A stretch of 64,000 nucleotides of DNA, from NCBI RefSeq assembly GCF_032854445.1, contig NC_088305.1:11163606-11227605 (forward strand). The letters run 5' to 3'. The notes under the pieces were generated by a model that saw nothing but the letters and a program-made list of their open reading frames with translations, was not told where the DNA came from and did no database searches. Source of the stretch: Liolophura sinensis (Eukaryota; Mollusca; Polyplacophora; Chitonida; Chitonidae). Below, piece after piece: positions 42,319 to 56,328 of the stretch; position 1 is the first letter of the stretch; every line of letters begins with the position of its first letter. Both the position numbers and the translations under genes were made by a program.

Positions 42319-45300
42319 ACATCAAGAAAAACTACCACAGTACCTGGATTAGAGGCCTCTAATCAAGAGTGAGTATGTGAGACTGAATGTCCTGATGACA
42401 TACTGTCACGGTGCAACAAGCTTTGCCCTGTGCCACCAAATTGAAATCAAGTACAGGGCGAAACAGTACCGTTTTGAAATCAATTGATATTTCAATCCCC
42501 ACAGAGTGATGAAATTGACAAACCATGAGATGATTCAGTATGATTTAATGCTGTGAAATATATTAAATTCCATTTATAGACATTATGAAATAACATAATA
42601 GTGGATAAATTCAGGAAACAATGGTTTACATGGGTAAAAACATGAATATTTCATGATATGCTGGCTGCCATAGGTGAAATATTTTTGAGTACGACGTATC
42701 ACTCCAATTGAATAAATAAATTGAAAATAAAAATAAAATGGAGTGAATGTCCAAACATTTTGACCCCTGTAGCACAATATGGTGAAGACTGTGTACTTAC
42801 ATGACCTCAGTTTGTTTAATCTAAGTTCTGAAGTGAAGGAATATATAAAGAAACTTTTTGGAATGATGTAAGTTTTTTTTTTTTTTGCAAATGTATCAGA
42901 AATGTGAATGTTAGGATTAAACTGCTATCAATAGTAAGGAAAGAAGCCATTTTGCAGAATTATGAAGGATGAAAAAATTAGATTTTGGTTTTATTGCTTG
43001 CTTGGGTGAAACACTGTTTGAATTGACATGACACCTCAATTAGTCCTATTATACTAACACCAGGCAAACTAGTCCTGTTTCCTTTCTCTAACCAACCAGT
43101 GTTGAGCGCCAAGCAAGGCAGCAACAAGTACCATATGTAGTCTTTTTCATATAACCCGACCCAGGTTTCATCCTGGGTGTCCTGACTATGAGGCAGACGC
43201 TCTAACCATTTGGCTCTGTTATGCCATGAGGCCTCTGCAGCTGAGGGGATTAGCACGGCGTAGTGACCCAGGAGCCTCCCACAAATGCAATTGCTGTGAG
43301 TTCAAGCCCAGCTCATGCTGGCTTCGTCTCCGGCCGTAACTGGGAAGGTCTGGCAGTAACTTGCAGATGGTCGTGGGTTTCCCTCGGACTCTCCCCTTTT
43401 TCCTCTCGCCATAATACTGGCTGCCATAGTATGAGTGAAATATTCTTGAGTACAGCATAAAACACGAATCAAATGAATAAATCTATTCTGACATGTTTTT
43501 AGAACGGGAAATGTTCCGGATATCGAGCGAGCCGGCAGTTTACAGGAGTTCCTTGTTGACCTCCACGGTCAGTATGGCTCCATCGCTTCCTTCTGGATAG
43601 GACAGAAGCTGGTGGTCAGTGTAGCCAGCCCCAAACTCTTCAAGGAACAGCAGGCAGTCTTCGACAGGCCAGGTGAGACATAAATGTAAAACACCATAAC
43701 ACAGAGAGTAAAACCAGAGCAGTAACGACAATGCCACAGGCGAAATACAACCAGGGACCCCTTTCACGAAAAATGGAAAGTCAGATTTCTTGGAACCTTT
43801 TTCGTAAAGGGGAGGAAACTCTGCAAAAATTTTGTGAAAGTGGGCCCTGTTGTCAATATCCAACAGAGTTTTATTCTAAACTGTTTGTCTAAATGCTTAA
43901 ATAGTAGCAAATTGGACGGATCCTGACATGGTGGATTAAGAAAAGTTCGCTAAATGAAGTATGCAGCGATGTTAACTGCAATGTATTAGATGTCACGGGT
44001 TTAGAATCATTCAAGCTTGAGTATTGTCATCACATTTAATATACAAACACATCAAACCAAAAGATCTATTGCAGCGCATTTCCTGGTTTTCAAGTTTTCC
44101 CTGACTGACATTCCTCTACAAAATGACGTTGCCACTTTACAGCATGGTAGGGCTACTTGCCTATCTTTTAACTTGGCACTATTTGGGGATAGTCATAACT
44201 AGCAGCAAACTGTCATCATTTTTAGCTCACCTTACAAAATAAGGAGAGGTATAGTGAGAGCAGGGATCAGATGCTGTCAGTGGTGGACGCGGTGTCCAGT
44301 TTGGTTAAAGTTGTTGGCCAATCATAGGGTTGCAGTGGCCACCCATAGTACACAATCATCGGTAGCGGTTTGCACTTGAAAAACCAGGGAAATCTTTCAC
44401 TTCATAGCTAAAAATTTTGCTTAGCTATTCGCAGGGTTGCAGTTGCCTTCCATAGTACATGGATTTCCAAAAGTACTTCAAGATTTGCATATCAAAGACC
44501 TCTGTGCTTAAATTGTGCACTATCTCCCCAAAGCGTCTCACCATCTCGATGATATACAACCCCATAACATATGCAATCACTGCTCTGCAATCCTTACACA
44601 TGTGATAAACAGTCATAGCTGTGACAGTGTAATAATTCTGGCTTTTCTTGCTGATTTAATGTTCAGATTTTATCACTATATAATTAGAGAATAATGTGTA
44701 TGACAGTATCAATAATTCTACGTTTGTTGGTTTGGAGGTCAATATTTGAATGTGTCACATGACTTGAACAGTATGCTATTTTACAAGCTACTCAATCAGG
44801 CGATCCACCAGTATTCTCCGAATGCCTTGTTTAAATAGTTGTCACCCAAACCCGCCGAAGAAGATTTCAGAAGATTAATCTACTCCTTCTAATTAGTTTT
44901 TTTTTAACCAGCCCGGATAGCACAGTTGGTAGAGCGTCCGCTTCAGGACTGGTAGATCCAGGATCAATCCTTGATCGAGTCACACCTAAGACTTTAAAAG
45001 AGGGAGTTGTAACTTCCTCACTTGGCGTTCAGCATGAAGGGGATAGTGCAATGACTGGTTGACCCGTATCAGTATAATGGCTCGAGCGGGGCGGCTTACT
45101 TGCCTTCGGTAAGTCGTCTCAGTGAAGCAGCACTAAATAAAAGAGCGGTGGAAATCCGTCTTGCAACAAAGAGGCACATTACATGTACATGCACCCTAAG
45201 GATTCCTTCGTCGTCATATGACTGAAAAATTGTTGAGTATGACGTTAAACCCCAAGCACTCACTCACTCTAATTAGTTTTCTGTATTTTGAAAAGTTACA

Positions 45301-48300
45301 TATATGTATATTCAAATCGAATAACAGTAGGTTTTATTTACATAATCAACATTTTAAATATAAAAAATATTGTTGGCCTAAAATCTATTTTGTCTTTGGC
45401 AATTTCCGTAAAATCAGTGTACAAAATTACGAGATGTTACTGCTTTTCATGTAACGGAGCTAATAAGACTGTTAGTTATTGTTTTTCAGTGGAGCTAATG
45501 AGATTGTTTCGGCCCCTGTTTGGATCAAGTAGTATCCCCTTCACAAACAAGGCAGATGGCCGAACACGACGGACCAAGTACGACAAAGTCTTTACAAGAA
45601 GCGCCTTCAAGAACAGCTATGCCATTTTCCACAAGGTATTGGGCATTTTTTTATGTCTACTGGCAATGTTTTAACGTAAAAAGTTTATCTTTCAGTTTTT
45701 TTTTGTTTTTTTTTTTGTGGTCTGCGAGATGCGACCTCAATCCTGTCCTGTTTACAGTCCCATATGTAGCGCATGTCAGACAAGGAAATGTTCTTGTCAG
45801 TAACTTGTCAAAGGTCGATGGTTTAAACCTGGTCTTCTAGGTTGCTTCACATGTAAAACTGACTACCTATGTGTGTATGAAGTAAATTCTTAAACAATCA
45901 AGTGAATAAGGAAGTATGTGTTGAGGAGATAAGACATTGATTCTAGGATGTCTGTAAAGATATTCATACGCAGTATTAAAATCTTTTGCTCTTTGTGTGT
46001 GTGTTTTCTTTCCTTTTTTTTTTTTTTTTAAACATTTTATTAGTATTTGTTACGGGTACTTCTTAAAATTTGAATTTTTCTTTTTTCCTGGGAAGTATGT
46101 GAAAAAATTTTTCCTTTAAAACAAAGACAAAATTTGTACTAGACCTGCTGGTAGTTTTATTTATTGAAAAAAAAAATCATTAATTTATGACTGTTTAATG
46201 TCCAGTCAGTTTTTATATGCTTATGTATGTTCCACGATTTTGGACTCGGGTAATTTTTCTTTTGGTTTTGAGGGTTAAAACATGATCAGGTCTGAATATA
46301 TGTTGGGATGTTTGTCATTATCACCCATAACTGCCGAATTGGAAGGGTGTATTTGCTTTAGTAAACGCTTCAAGGAATCTAGGTATTATGTTTGCATTAT
46401 GTTTAGGTTTCCGCAGACTTGTCCACCAAATGGTCGACAATGCCAGACGAGCAGCACATCCCGCTAACTCAGCACATGTTGGCACTCTCCTTCAAGATCC
46501 TCATGTGGACGCTGGTCGGAGACTACTTCAAAGACGACAAGAAACTTCTGGAATTCAGGAAGAATTTTGATGTGGTATGTAACATATCAAACAGTTTGAA
46601 ACTTTTGATTTTGCTTTCAATTCTGCATTATTCCCAGCTTTACTCTCATCCATGTTGATTTTGTTTGACTTTTGAGTTATCCCCCCTTATTCTGCTTCAT
46701 TTTGATCTGGTTTGACTTCTGAGTTATCCCCCCTTATACCCTCTCTGTAGATCAACGCACTTAACAGACATGTCTCTTCCTGTTGCTTTTGTGTATATTA
46801 ACATTGTGGTGCACATGTTTATTTTCCAGTAAAGGTGAAATATGAATGTACATTTCAAAGTAAACTAAAATATGATTGGTCACCAGAAATTATGAGAGAT
46901 ATTTAAATTGGACTGAACAGAGTTCCCACTTATTCTCCATTTGTAAAACAGAGCACTTTTCCCTCAATCATCGTGTGTAGACCCAATTGCTTTATATGAA
47001 CTTGTTCTCTGTTAATTTCTGTTTCAGTGCTGGTCCATCACAGAGGAGTCTTTGCTTGCTGAGAGCTTCCCAGAAGAGGGCAGTCAACAGTTCAAGAGGT
47101 TCAGTCAAGGTAAAATTAGCAAATAACCCCTTGTATTTTCTGATTTTCTGTCTTTGCAGTGAAATTTTCCGTCATTTGTTGGTAATTTTGCTTTGAATTC
47201 CGAGTTGCTATTACGCTCACAATAAGAGTGACAATTCTTCACCCTGCATCAGTTCATTCTAGCGACGGATAAACATAGGCACATTTTCCGTTAAAACAGC
47301 TCGGTTACCCAGTTGTCAGAGAAGCAATGAAAGGGTCGAAATGCCATGGAGACAAGGAAAAACGATAGATGAAATATTATTGGATGGTGTATGTCTTGTG
47401 ATCCAATACAACAACATTCTTGACTCCACATGTGAGTTGGATAATCGAACTGTGAAGGAGATTAAAATGAAATTTGAACAGTAGTAAACTGAAAGCTTTT
47501 CAGATAGCAGATCTGGCCAATACGGCGTGAGAGAAGATAGGCTTGAGTGTTTACCCACAGGCAGGGGAAAGTCACTCTGCTCCATTGCTCTCACTGACAT
47601 GGAAATGACTTATTTTATGGTGGTTTCCCCCGATTTCCTCCCACCATAATGCTGGCCACAGTCGTATAAGTGAAATGTTCTTGAGTACGGCTTAAACCAC
47701 CAATCAAATAAATAAAAAATATTTTATGAAGATTAACACAACTCGCCAAACTTTGACCTGTAGACGGAAACAAGGTGAGAGCGAGTTTTCAGTCGTCATA
47801 CACAGCCAGGTCTGCTTTCAGAATTCTTCCACTGACAAACACCGAAGTGATAAAATATTTTGCATCATGTGAAACGAAATCATTTTATTATAAATGTAAA
47901 TAAATCAGACTGTAATTATTGAAACTTTTCAGCAAAATCTGCCCTCCATGACACTCTCAAGGATGTCCTTCAGAAACAGAGGTCACGTCCCCGTGGCAAC
48001 GACCTGATGTTTGTTGACATGGTAACTCTGGCGGGGATCTCAGAGGACACACAAGTAGAAGATCTGCTGACATTTATAGTTTGGGGAGTTCACAAGACGG
48101 CCTTCAGTATGTATAATATCTGGTGGTACGAATATACCTATGTTTTCAGTGAAAGTGAAGGATGTTAGTTTCAGTTTGTCATTCTCTCTTGGCCAGTCTT
48201 TAACACTAGTATCTGTGCAACAACTAGAAACTTAAAATCTCAAGAGAAGTAAATGTCCTGGGCTCACTTGCACAGAGGGATTGTAACTACAGTCATTTGT

Positions 48301-51197
48301 AAACCTTACAATTGAGTTTACAATCAGTTGTTAATGCTGTCCATAAGTGTAAAACCCAAATAATGATAAAACTGTTCATACTGAAACACCTAAGTGTAAA
48401 ACCCTAATAATGATAATGCTGTTTATACTGAAGCCCTAAGTGTAAAACCCAAATAATGATAATGCTGTTTATACTGAAACCCAAAAGTGTAAAACCCAAA
48501 TAATGATAAAACTTTTCATACTGAAACACCTAAGTGTAAAACCCTAATAATGATAATGCTGTTTATACTGAAGCCCTAAGTGTAAAACCCAAATAATGAT
48601 AAAACTGTTTATACTGAAACCCATAGGTGTAAAACCCAAATAATGATAAAACTGTTTGTACTGAAACACCTAAGTGTAAAACCCTAATAATGGTAATGCT
48701 GTTTATACTGAAGCCCTAAGTGTAAAACCCAAATAATGATAACACTTTTTATACTGAAAACCACCAAGTGTAAGACCAAAATAATGATAAAAATTTTCTG
48801 ACATCAATCAAATTTGCTCTCTGGCACAAAATTCTGTTTTGCTCTCTAGTGCTCAGTTGGGCGCTCTACTTCCTGGCCACGCACCCAGACATTCAGCAGA
48901 AGCTTGTGAAGGAAATATCAACAGCTTTGGGAGAGTCAGAAGTGAATGAAAACAATGTAGACAAGCTCAGGTGAGAAACGCTAGAGCGTGTAAGTTGAGT
49001 GGACACATCGGGGCAGGCATTGGCACAAAGGTTAAATTTGCTTGCTTTTTCAATCGGGTTTCGAAGTAGTAAATCAGTCACCATTTAGGCCACACCAATT
49101 GTATTTGTTGTTTTACAGGTAGAATAAATTTTTTTTCAGCATTTGAAGAGAGTATAGAAATAACATTTGAAAATCATTTGTGGATTGTAGACTCAACAAT
49201 TTTTGGGCCAATCAGCTGAAGGGAGAGTGAGACTTTAGCCAAGTGATCAGTTGCTCCTTTAATCTGGTGATGAATTTCTTTTTAATATTTTGTTTGATGT
49301 TTTAGATACCTGCGGCAGGTGTTGGATGAGACGCTCAGGTGCTCTGCACTTTCCCCTTGGTCAGCCAGGGTGCAGGATTTTGATACAGAGCTGGAAGGGC
49401 ATAAGATTCCTAAAAATGTAAGTACACCTCAGTATCATTATTGTGCTATAATCGGAAAATGCCTGGTTTTATCTCCAGCTTAGGGCTGGATGGGTGATCT
49501 CCCATGTTCTAGGGAAAGCAGTTAGGGCGTGGTATGAGTTTGCGGGGCTGGGGAAAGAAAGGTCGTTGCGCGTGAAGAGCAGTTGCACGAGAAAGGCGAG
49601 GTCTGAGGGGTAATGTAGGCTGCTGGATGCGAGGAGTGTGGGGGGAATTAGGGGAATTTTCAAGACATTCAGTCCAGACTCACTCACTTTTGCCAGTAGG
49701 GGTTCTAGCCATGATGCACAGGAGTGTGTAACAGCGAGCCAGTCCCTGGTTACTGTTCATTGTTTGTAATCACCATTTGCTACCGCCGAATGGGCCGGGA
49801 ATTAAAACAGCCACTCTTGTTTATACTTCTAAGCAAACCTGAAAAGAACTGTCAGAATCGTGTAAAAAATGAGTAACTTTTTCACGGACATAATTTAGGC
49901 CATTTACTATGTTTCGGTAAATTTTAAGCCAACACTTGATTTTCCTTCTCTCTTCCCAAGACCCCAGTGATCCATGCCCTAGGGGTGGTGCTCCAGGGAG
50001 ACACATGGTGGGCAGAGCCTAACAAGTAAGTAGTGTCCCTGCCTGGGTCAAGTACGCTTTTATTAGCTGTATATGGCAAAGCTGATTTTTTAATGGTCGT
50101 TGGGTTTCTGCCTTCAAGATTTCACATTTGGAATGTAAATTAAGCCAACATGGTGCTACCTGGCCATTCAGTGAGCAAGGTTTGGTTATGTGGGTGTTGA
50201 CTGAGCTAATTCCAGCTCTTTTCAGCAAGCTGAGTGTTGTTTTCTTTACAGAGAGTGACCTACTTCACTGTGAAAGGCGAAAATGTAAACTTATGTATTG
50301 CCTTTTAAAGACACCAACTCTTGCTAGTGTGATTTTGACATGATATAATTTTAGTGAATTGCACAGAATTGGTTTCTTTCCTTTATTTCATTGTTGTTTT
50401 ATGTTGTACATGTATTAATTATGCAACAGTGGTCAGTTTTATGGGTGGAGAAAACTGACCTTTGACTTCAAGGAGAAGGAAATTTAAATATCATTCAAAT
50501 ACCATTGAAAAGAGTATGCATTTCCTTGCAGGAGCATGCCATAAAAAATTCTAAATTCTAATATGTAGTTGATAAATTATAAATAAATTCAGCACTAAAA
50601 GCTGCTGTGGGCGTCTCCATTTTGCCTAAGAACTAGTCCTGAAGCCTTATGTAGCAGGCACCACCAGATAGAAAAAAAATGTGCTTTTTTCAGCCTATAG
50701 TGTCATGTTTTTAAGTTTTCTTCTCCTTTAACAGACATTACTGAACAAGCTTGACACGTGGCTTTTCACATTTACATGTAGCCTTGGCAAGAACAATGGA
50801 GGCTGAATGTACATGTATTTTCTCAAAACTTTTCAAGCTGTAGCTTTCAATTTATGCCAGAGTTGATGGCTTTGAAAAGCTCAAAGTTGCCATGTACAGT
50901 GGCAGTATATTTGGATTGTTTTTTTTAACTTATTCTATCTATAGGTTTGACCCAGACCGCTTCAGTTCTGAGAACACTAAGTCCCGTCCTCTGTTGGCAT
51001 TTTCCCCATTCGGGTTTGCCGGAAAGCGTACGTGCCCTGGTGCTCAGTTGGCTTACTTGGAGGCAACGTCTGTACTGGTGACCTTACTGCGTCAACACAA
51101 GGTCAAGATGGTGGAGGGGCTAGTCATCAATCCTGTGTACGGAATCGTCACTCACCCAGGGGACGAAATCTGGATCACGGTAGAGAAACGAAAGTGA
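42319..51197 (+). CDS. CYP20A1: Second copy of the CYP20A1-like gene (A'), exons 2-11, exon 1 missing
   Basis: Exons: 42319-42368, 43503-43672, 45490-45635, 46407-46574, 47028-47109, 47933-48106, 48850-48970, 49306-49417, 49961-50025, 50945-51197. Every exon has the same length as in gene A, splice sites are intact and the 1341 nt are open to the TGA at 51197. Against gene A I count nine exon differences, eight silent and one Val to Ile (exon 8). No MLDF-type anchor exon is present between 37.3 and 42.3 kb, because the duplicate begins inside intron 1. It is therefore headless as it stands: a truncated copy, one using an unknown first exon, or the other allele of gene A misplaced in assembly. 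Confidence 0.85.
48341..48789 (+). repeat. Minisatellite in A' intron 7 (copy 2)
   Basis: Same unit type, unit order and total length as 11064-11512, but with several point changes, unlike the near-identical arrays further right. Confidence 0.85.
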
Positions 51198-51507
51198 CTG
51201 TAAAGTATCCCTGTCATACTCAGCATGACGTCTTTACTTACATTCTATTATGGATGAGTAAAATGGGGTTCAAGGTCAAAAAGGAAGGTTCAAGGTCAAT
51301 TAAGGTTAGCATTGAAGAATTACCAATGAAAGCCTAGTTACAAACACATCAGTCAACATCAAAAATGTTGAATGAAGATGGTGGTAAAATTGTTACAAGA
51401 AATTGTTAACCAGGTCAGATGTCAAAAGTCAGATGTGTTCGGACATTTGTTACCAAAAGAGTTCATGAGGACATGTGTTGGTTGTCTTGGTAAGACATTG
51501 GTGAAGG

Positions 51508-51513
51508 AATAAA
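51508..51513 (+). terminator. Candidate poly(A) signal of A'
   Basis: AATAAA, the counterpart of the gene A signal at 14251-14256, in the same sequence context. Confidence 0.4.
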
Positions 51514-53154
51514 GGTAAAGGGTTGCTATCTCTGCTCTGTAAGTTGCTATTTTTCACTGTCCCAGCACTCAAGGACCATAGAACAGAAATATAAATCCTT
51601 TACAGACTAAAGCGTTTTTGAAGACTAGACTTGAACATCAGCAGAATGGTTTTGTTATCGGAGGATTTTTTATGTTTTATTGGAGAGACTCTGTTATGGC
51701 TGTATGTTTTAATTTTTAACATTCACTGATGGCTTTTGAACATACAGTTGTATAGATAGATGTTTTTTGTTTAATTAAAGTGCAGTTCTCTTTCGAAAGA
51801 AGAAAACAGTTGTTGTAAATGATCAAGGATGTTGATGGTTTATTAGCTCTGGGTGTTGGGGTGAAAGTGACAATCTTACAAAGTGTAGCAAATTCTGTTT
51901 TGTCTGTTATAAGATCTCATCTCTGTGACTATAAATACACAAAGCCTGTCTTTATCTGGCTGTTCTATTGCAGGATCGTGAATAATTTTCGTTTGCTTTC
52001 ACAGATGCAAAATGGTGCTTTTTTATGCTTGTTTTTATATTTAATGATAAAGAAATCTGTTAAATTTCACGTGTACATTTACATTACACAGATAGAGTGA
52101 ATTTAAGTTTTGTTCAAAGTAAAAGATCATGTTTTGTTTTTTGTCTACTGAGAATGGATACATATGACACAAAATTTGTTTCAAAGTAACACTAGGATAC
52201 AGTTCATGTTTTACAAAATCTTGCTTCTCTATGTCGACTTCATGATGATAGGAATGATATTTAAGGTGCACTCAAATCAGGGAAAACCTGAAATATCAGG
52301 GGAATACCTGGAGTATCAGCTAAATCCTGGAATATCAGAGAATACCTGGAATAGTAGCTAAATCCTGGAATATCAGAGAATACCTAGAATATCAGCTAAA
52401 TCCTGGAATATCAGCTAAATCCTGGAATATCAGAGAATACCTGGAATATCAGCCAAATCCTGGAATATCAGAAAATACCTGGAATATGAGGGAAAATCTA
52501 GAAGACAGTGAATTTAAGATTGTAATGGTTTGATCCTGGAAAATCAGGGAAGTTTGAAGTCTGCTGTAGTAGCTAGTAGTGATTCTTAAAAGTAAAAGGG
52601 CTCAAAATTTCTTGATCTATGCTGATATAGAACATAAAATTCAAATATACCCAGTACAAGAAATTTGTTGTGTGTTTTTAGTGAAGTTGTTTCAGAAATG
52701 CCAATGTAGTACTTGTGTAAAACGCACCAGCATACATTTGGAGAGAATTTCTGAAAGTAGCTGATCATGGCATTGAATTTAATCGAAAAACATTCTGGAA
52801 TTTTAGTAATAATCGAATGGAAAACCTTGGAATTTTCAAACCTTGTGGCTGTATGAGCCCTAGATATGTGGACAGAAGTGTATCTGATAACTTGCCAATC
52901 TCTCTCTAAGGCCTATCGTGAATGTCATGCTGTGGTTAGAGCCTGATTTTGCTCACATTTTGGGACCAATCCTATTTTATAAATTTCTGATGTTGTTGGT
53001 CGAAACATATGTCTCTCTAGAAATTGTAAAACACGGTTTTTGTTTTTACACACTCCTGAAATTGTAAAACATGATGTTTTTTTTTTACACATTTATTTAT
53101 GTTCTCTGCTTTTCTTACGAGCGTTCACAGACATGGACTGTTGATGCTGTGTGC

Positions 53155-53292
53155 ACCTGACGTATTTACACGGATATAAATATACATATTTGCATTATGG
53201 TTCATCTTGATAATCCGATCATATTTTTTTTGGGCTCATTACTAGTTTTGAACAGTAATATTAATATACTTATTATTTATTCATAAATGTGC
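53155..53292. other. 138-bp stretch present only in copy 2
   Basis: AT-rich sequence between two TGTGC pentamers, where copy 1 has a single TGTGC at about 15883-15887. It could be a small insertion with a 5-bp site duplication, or a deletion in copy 1 between the pentamers. No terminal inverted repeats were seen. Confidence 0.7.
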
Positions 53293-53681
53293 TTTTTGTT
53301 TTCATTTTGGGGGGGGGGGGGAGGAAGGGATTAACAAATTGTTACATCACATTAAATATATCTGTTCATTTCAACAGGTCATTTTTGTCATTTTTTGCTG
53401 CATTCAGATTTAAGGCCTTTTTAACCGCTGCATGGTCTTGTTGGCGGGGGAGACTCAGTGGCTGAGCGGCTTTTAAAGCTGATAGCTTTTCAATCACAAG
53501 GACACATCAGGTGTGGGTTCAAACCTAGACATGGTCACTTCTGTTCTCACTGTTGTCGAGTTGTTGGTGACAGATTGGTGACATGTCACATAAGGGAAAA
53601 TTGCCAGTAATTTGCCCAAGGTTGGTGGTTTATCTCAGGCAGGTTTCCTCCACATGTGAAACAAAAATGGATTGACATCAT

Positions 53682-53942
53682 ATATTTATTTATTTATTTG
53701 ATTGGTGTTTTACGCTGTACTCAAGAATATTTCACTCATATGACGGCGGCCAGCATTATGGTGAGGAAACCGGGCAGAACCTGGGTGTAACTCACAACCA
53801 TCTGCAGGTTGCTGGCAGACCTTCTCACGTACGGACGGAGAGGAAGCCAGCATGAGCTGGACTTGAACTCATAGCGACCGCATTGGTGAGAGACTCATTA
53901 CGCTGCGCTAGTGCCCTAACCAACTGAGCCACGGAGGGCCCC
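53682..53942 (-). mobile_element. Nin-like tRNA SINE, minus strand (copy 2)
   Basis: Counterpart of 16306-16566 with the same TGACATCAT flanks, showing that the insertion came before the duplication (or is shared by both haplotypes). Confidence 0.8.
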
Positions 53943-56328
53943 TGACATCATGCAAGTGCTTATGGCGGCGAACAACAATCAACTACATGTCAGCAAGCAA
54001 AAAATCCTGAAGGCCATTTTCAGAATCGACGTGCTGTTCTTTTAAACAAAAAACAAACCAACATGTAACCAACTGTGTTGACTGTTATCATGTACTGTAT
54101 GTATTTCTGAAATGCCAAGCTGTTGTAGCAAAACCGTCCTGAGTCGCGTGAGAAACTACACATACGTGTGTTTTATGTTTGAGCAATCAGTACAGTACTT
54201 CAAATATATGTTCATTATTTTGCATTATTCTTCTTCAACAGCATCAGAAGATTCGCTCTATTTCTGAAGACCGGCCCTGATGGTAGAGCATTCGCTTTGG
54301 GGGCGGTAGATCCAGGGTCAATCCTGGGTAGGGCCACACTTAAGACCTTAAGACAGGAAGTTGCACTTCCTCGCTTGGCGTTGAGCATTAAGAGGGTAGT
54401 GCAACGACTGGTTGACAAGTATCAGTATAATGGCTTGGGCGAGGCGGCTTACTTTCACTTTGGTAAGTCGTCTCAGTGAAGCAGCATCAGGTACAATAAG
54501 AACAAGGAGGCACATTACACGTACATGCACTCTTGGGACTCCTTCGTTGTCAGATTTCCTGAAGTTCATGTAGCTTTATTGAGAGCTTCACAACACGTAG
54601 CTTTATTGAGAGCTTCACAACATCTTGGTTAATAAACTGTGAGCTTTATATGCTAACATTTTATTAATTGCATATGTTAAAACTTTGCTGCTACATATAA
54701 CACATCTATATTCTGGAGTATACATCCACATAATATTATTTTCTACTTAAAAACCATCTGCCTTACTTTTAAGTACATCCACGTATATACTTAATAAAAA
54801 GTGTAATGATCGGTAATATTGTCGGCAATTATAATTAGCACTCGATAATAAGTGAGGTAAACATAAACATTTGTCTGTGGTACAAAAAAAAAGTAGCCCC
54901 ATTTTTTACGAGCTCACACAGTTTCCCAAAATATGGTTTCACATGTGGAATTAGCACTTGATCAAATCTATACTGGAACGAAATTTTTCATTTTTGTGTG
55001 AAATCGTTTTTGGGACTGTAAAGTAACATAAATACAGCATTTTTCTGTGGTACAAAAATAACATGAACGGAATTGGCACAATCTGTCATCAGGTATAATG
55101 TATATTATAATTATATTATCATAATGTTTATTATGGCACAAAATGTTACAAACTGACACAGTTTGACAAAATTTTATTTCATGTAACGAATTATTCTCTG
55201 AAACTATTCTCGGTTATATTGGCTCAAAATAAGGCATTTTTCTGTGGTGTTTAAAAAAAAGGAAGCACTATTTGTTACAAACTGACAGTTTCATAAATCA
55301 TTTCATGTAAGGAATTGGCACTTCATAAAATGTATAAAAGCAGAAAATATATCACCATTTTATGGAAACAACTTTCTGTGTAAGAACGTACACAGTTTTT
55401 CAAAACATTATTTCACAAACAGAATTTAATTACTTTTTATTTATCGTAAACTTGTTTTTCATAAAAACTAATTTTACCAAGAATGAAACTCAGCCGTTCA
55501 AGACATTATTTATACGAGACAGAAACCAAAGCATCTTTGCGACAGCTGCTATATTCAAAGTTCATGTCAGTGTGCATGAAGGCCCTGTGTTAAATGAATG
55601 GACCATTTGAAGTTGACAATTATGATTCAAAAACATGTTAATACAAAGTGGACAATAATTAACATTTAGAAAATAGTCTGTAAATTGCGGCCTTTCCCCA
55701 AACCTCTCAGAAAATACTTGATTACTTTATTATATTTACACTTTTAAGCCGCATGTATAAAACAGTTAAGCTGTCTGACTTGCTGTATTGGCTGAATTGT
55801 CAAATTAAAACCAGAAGAAAACTATTATGATTTGTAAATATGAACAAATCATGGCCTGTGAATCCAGCTTTTAAAACACAGTTTGTTCTGTTTTCAGCTG
55901 GTTACCCAATAGGACAAATTTGAACTTATGACTTAAAGGGTTCGTGAAGCATAATTTTGCTTTATGCTTGTATAAAATAATGTTCTTCCAGTTAGAATTC
56001 GATAAACCAATACAAGAAATCAGATTGTGGAGACAGGTTTCGGCAGTGTATACACGTATATAATTGTAGACCTGTGATAGTCGCCTGATTTTTGCATCAC
56101 TTATAGAAATAATTCTGACAGAAAATATGTATCAACAAGCATTCTAATTAATATTCCCCCTAAATAAGTAAACTTTTTCTTTTCTGTATTATTAGTTTAC
56201 ACACTCAACATTTACCATCACCATTTTTATTCTTTCATTTATCTTTTAAACAGAATATATAGTACTTTTTTCAAGTCAGATACATGAATATATACCTGTA
56301 TCAAGTTCAGCTGTCAATCATTGCCACC

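Larger units (their letters stand above)
51198..56328. other. Convergent intergenic region between A' and B' (copy 2)
   Basis: Counterpart of 13941-18980. It has the same SINEs and short arrays plus a 138-bp extra stretch at 53155-53292 and a 29-bp loss near 55062. No gene recognised. Confidence 0.6.

Noticed and set aside
40585-43672. A fusion gene joining the secreted first exon to A'
   Set aside because: The donor leaves one base; A' exon 2 enters at phase 0 and exon 3 needs two bases. Both joins shift the frame and meet a stop within the first exon read.
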